From Desulfocapsa sp. (GTDB taxonomy: Bacteria > Desulfobacterota > Desulfobulbia > Desulfobulbales > Desulfocapsaceae): DNA of 8,273 nucleotides. The position numbers and the translations under genes were made by a program. Below the pieces are notes generated by a model, which was not told where the DNA came from, did no database searches, and saw nothing but the letters and a program-made list of their open reading frames with translations. The DNA lies in contig JAOZTO010000089.1 in assembly GCA_029942265.1 (NCBI GenBank), positions 1-8,273 on the forward strand, read 5' to 3'. Shown here one piece after another: positions 7,780-8,273 of the stretch (position 1 is its first letter; every line of letters starts with the position of its first letter).

Positions 7780-7825
7780 AGGACAGGAGTTTGATAGAGC
7801 AAGGTGCGGTTAATTGGACGCTTAC
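7671..7825. mobile_element. 155 bp IS66-type non-autonomous element (MITE)
   Basis: Seen directly: the left end (7671-7693) and the inverted right end (7825-7803) both start GTAAGCG and agree at 17 of 23 positions. A perfect 8 bp direct repeat (aataaaac) flanks the element. Known of the family: IS66 elements have terminal repeats beginning GTAA and make 8 bp duplications. A third, inverted copy of the end sequence lies inside (7757-7779, also 17 of 23 to the left end) and pairs with the left end into a long hairpin. The element has no plausible transposase and is too short to code for one, so it must have been moved by a full IS66-family element elsewhere. It sits in the gap between the binding-protein and permease genes of the minus-strand operon. 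The perfect duplication suggests a fairly recent insertion. Confidence 0.85.
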
Positions 7826-7833
7826 AATAAAAC
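7826..7833. repeat. Target site duplication, right copy (aataaaac)
   Basis: Identical to 7663-7670 and directly next to the right terminal repeat of the element. On the minus strand it reads gttttatt, so the target was the T-rich tract just behind the hairpin that follows the binding-protein gene. Confidence 0.88.
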
Positions 7834-7838
7834 AGAGT

Positions 7839-7867
7839 GAGCCGGTGGACATATTGTCCACCGGCTC
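7839..7867 (-). terminator. Strong hairpin after the binding-protein gene, attenuator-like
   Basis: Perfect 13 bp GC-rich arms (gagccggtggaca and its complement) enclose a 3-base loop, 20 bases after the binding-protein stop. On the minus strand five bases separate the stem from gttttatt, so the T-run is short and displaced. It fits a partial terminator or an mRNA-stabilising hairpin, a common device for making more binding protein than permease. On the plus strand no T-run follows. Confidence 0.6.
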
Positions 7868-7887
7868 TGAATTACGAAAGCTGTTAC

Positions 7888-8273
7888 TTATTCAACCAGT
7901 TTCAACCAGTCGGAACCACGCATCCATTTGTTATAAATTCTGTCATAGGAACCATCGTGTTGGATCTGACGAAGAAAGTTGTTGAGCCAGTTGAGGAAAT
8001 CAGGATCGCCTTTACGAACAGCAAAAGCAAGTGGTTCGAAGGTAAAAGGGACATCAAGAAATACTGTTTTTGCTGTATCACCCTGACGTGCCTGGAAAGC
8101 AGCGCATGTAGGAAGATCATAAATAAAAGCATCGGCACGTCCAGCAGCTACTTCAAGTGCGGCTTCAGTGGAATCTTCAAATGATTTGTAGTTGGCTTTA
8201 GGCATCAATCGTTTTGTGGCCATTTCGCCCGTTGTACCAAGTTTTGAAGTAATTGTGTATTTTGGATCATTCA
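7888..8273 (-). CDS. Periplasmic amino acid-binding protein, C-terminal part
   Basis: Partial: the frame is open to the window edge and only the last 127 codons are present; the signal peptide and first lobe lie outside. A Met codon at 8221-8223 is internal, because the preceding codons continue the family's KLGTTGE hinge-side motif. Visible marks are YDLP, with the conserved aspartate that binds the ligand amino group, followed by FEPLAFAVRKGD and the C-terminal WLNNFLRQI, then WMRGSDWLKLVE. The end resembles the binding protein at 979, but here the key aspartate is kept, so a normal amino acid ligand is likely. It heads the importer made with the permease and ATPase that follow on the minus strand. 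A strong hairpin lies right after its stop. Confidence 0.92.
   Translation of the reverse strand, partial: NDPKYTITSKLGTTGEMATKRLMPKANYKSFEDSTEAALEVAAGRADAFIYDLPTCAAFQARQGDTAKTVFLDVPFTFEPLAFAVRKGDPDFLNWLNNFLRQIQHDGSYDRIYNKWMRGSDWLKLVE

Noticed and set aside
7655..7861. Minus-strand open frame of 68 codons spanning the MITE
   Set aside because: It covers the hairpin arms and terminal repeats, has Cys-rich low-plausibility translation and no ribosome binding site; it is too short for any transposase.
7755..8184. Plus-strand open frames across the intergenic gap and the partial binding-protein gene
   Set aside because: They run antisense to a clear SBP_bac_3 coding region and through the MITE; the peptides show no domain and no good ribosome site.
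8221..8223. ATG as start of a short 111-residue protein
   Set aside because: The frame is open upstream to the window edge and the preceding codons encode the conserved KLGTTGE motif, so this Met is internal.
1..8273. CRISPR arrays, tRNA or rRNA genes, phage or defence genes
   Set aside because: No regularly spaced repeats, no cloverleaf or rRNA signatures, and the coding capacity is fully accounted for by transport and signalling genes.

Overview
The window is a moderately AT-rich stretch of a Gram-negative genome, almost fully coding, devoted to polar amino acid (PAAT family) ABC uptake. It encodes two whole and one partial periplasmic solute-binding proteins, three HisM/GlnP-type permeases, one GlnQ-type ATPase and one hybrid sensor histidine kinase. 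Secretion signals and periplasmic binding proteins point to a Gram-negative. The permease style (an extra N-terminal helix followed by a W-x-W motif) and the HDFNN-type hybrid kinase suggest a sulfate-reducer-like Desulfobacterota member. That placement is an impression and was not tested.

Plus strand, 68-5919: permease, about 107 bp gap with a candidate promoter, binding protein with a defective ligand motif, hybrid histidine kinase, a divergent second binding protein, then a second permease. From the first binding protein onward the gaps are only 33-41 bp, so those four genes look like one transcript. This strand carries no ATPase within the window.

Minus strand, 8273-5891: binding protein (5' end outside the window), a 270 bp gap, a permease with an unusual periplasmic insert, and the ATPase, which overlaps the permease stop by ATGA. 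This is a self-sufficient importer. The two blocks converge, and their last genes overlap by 29 bp. The single ATPase may also energise the two plus-strand permeases.

The most unusual object is in the 270 bp gap. A 155 bp non-autonomous mobile element (7671-7825) has GTAAGCG...CGCTTAC terminal inverted repeats and is flanked by a perfect 8 bp target duplication (aataaaac), the hallmarks of IS66-family transposition. Within it, 7671-7779 folds into a near-continuous hairpin of about 51 bp. All ten non-Watson-Crick transition pairs are A.C on the plus strand and therefore G.U on the minus strand, the direction in which the operon is transcribed. This suggests the structure is kept as RNA, or that transcription-linked mutation is biased to that strand. 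The element sits between a perfect 13 bp hairpin behind the binding-protein gene and the GTG start of the permease, where it could alter the binding protein to permease expression ratio.
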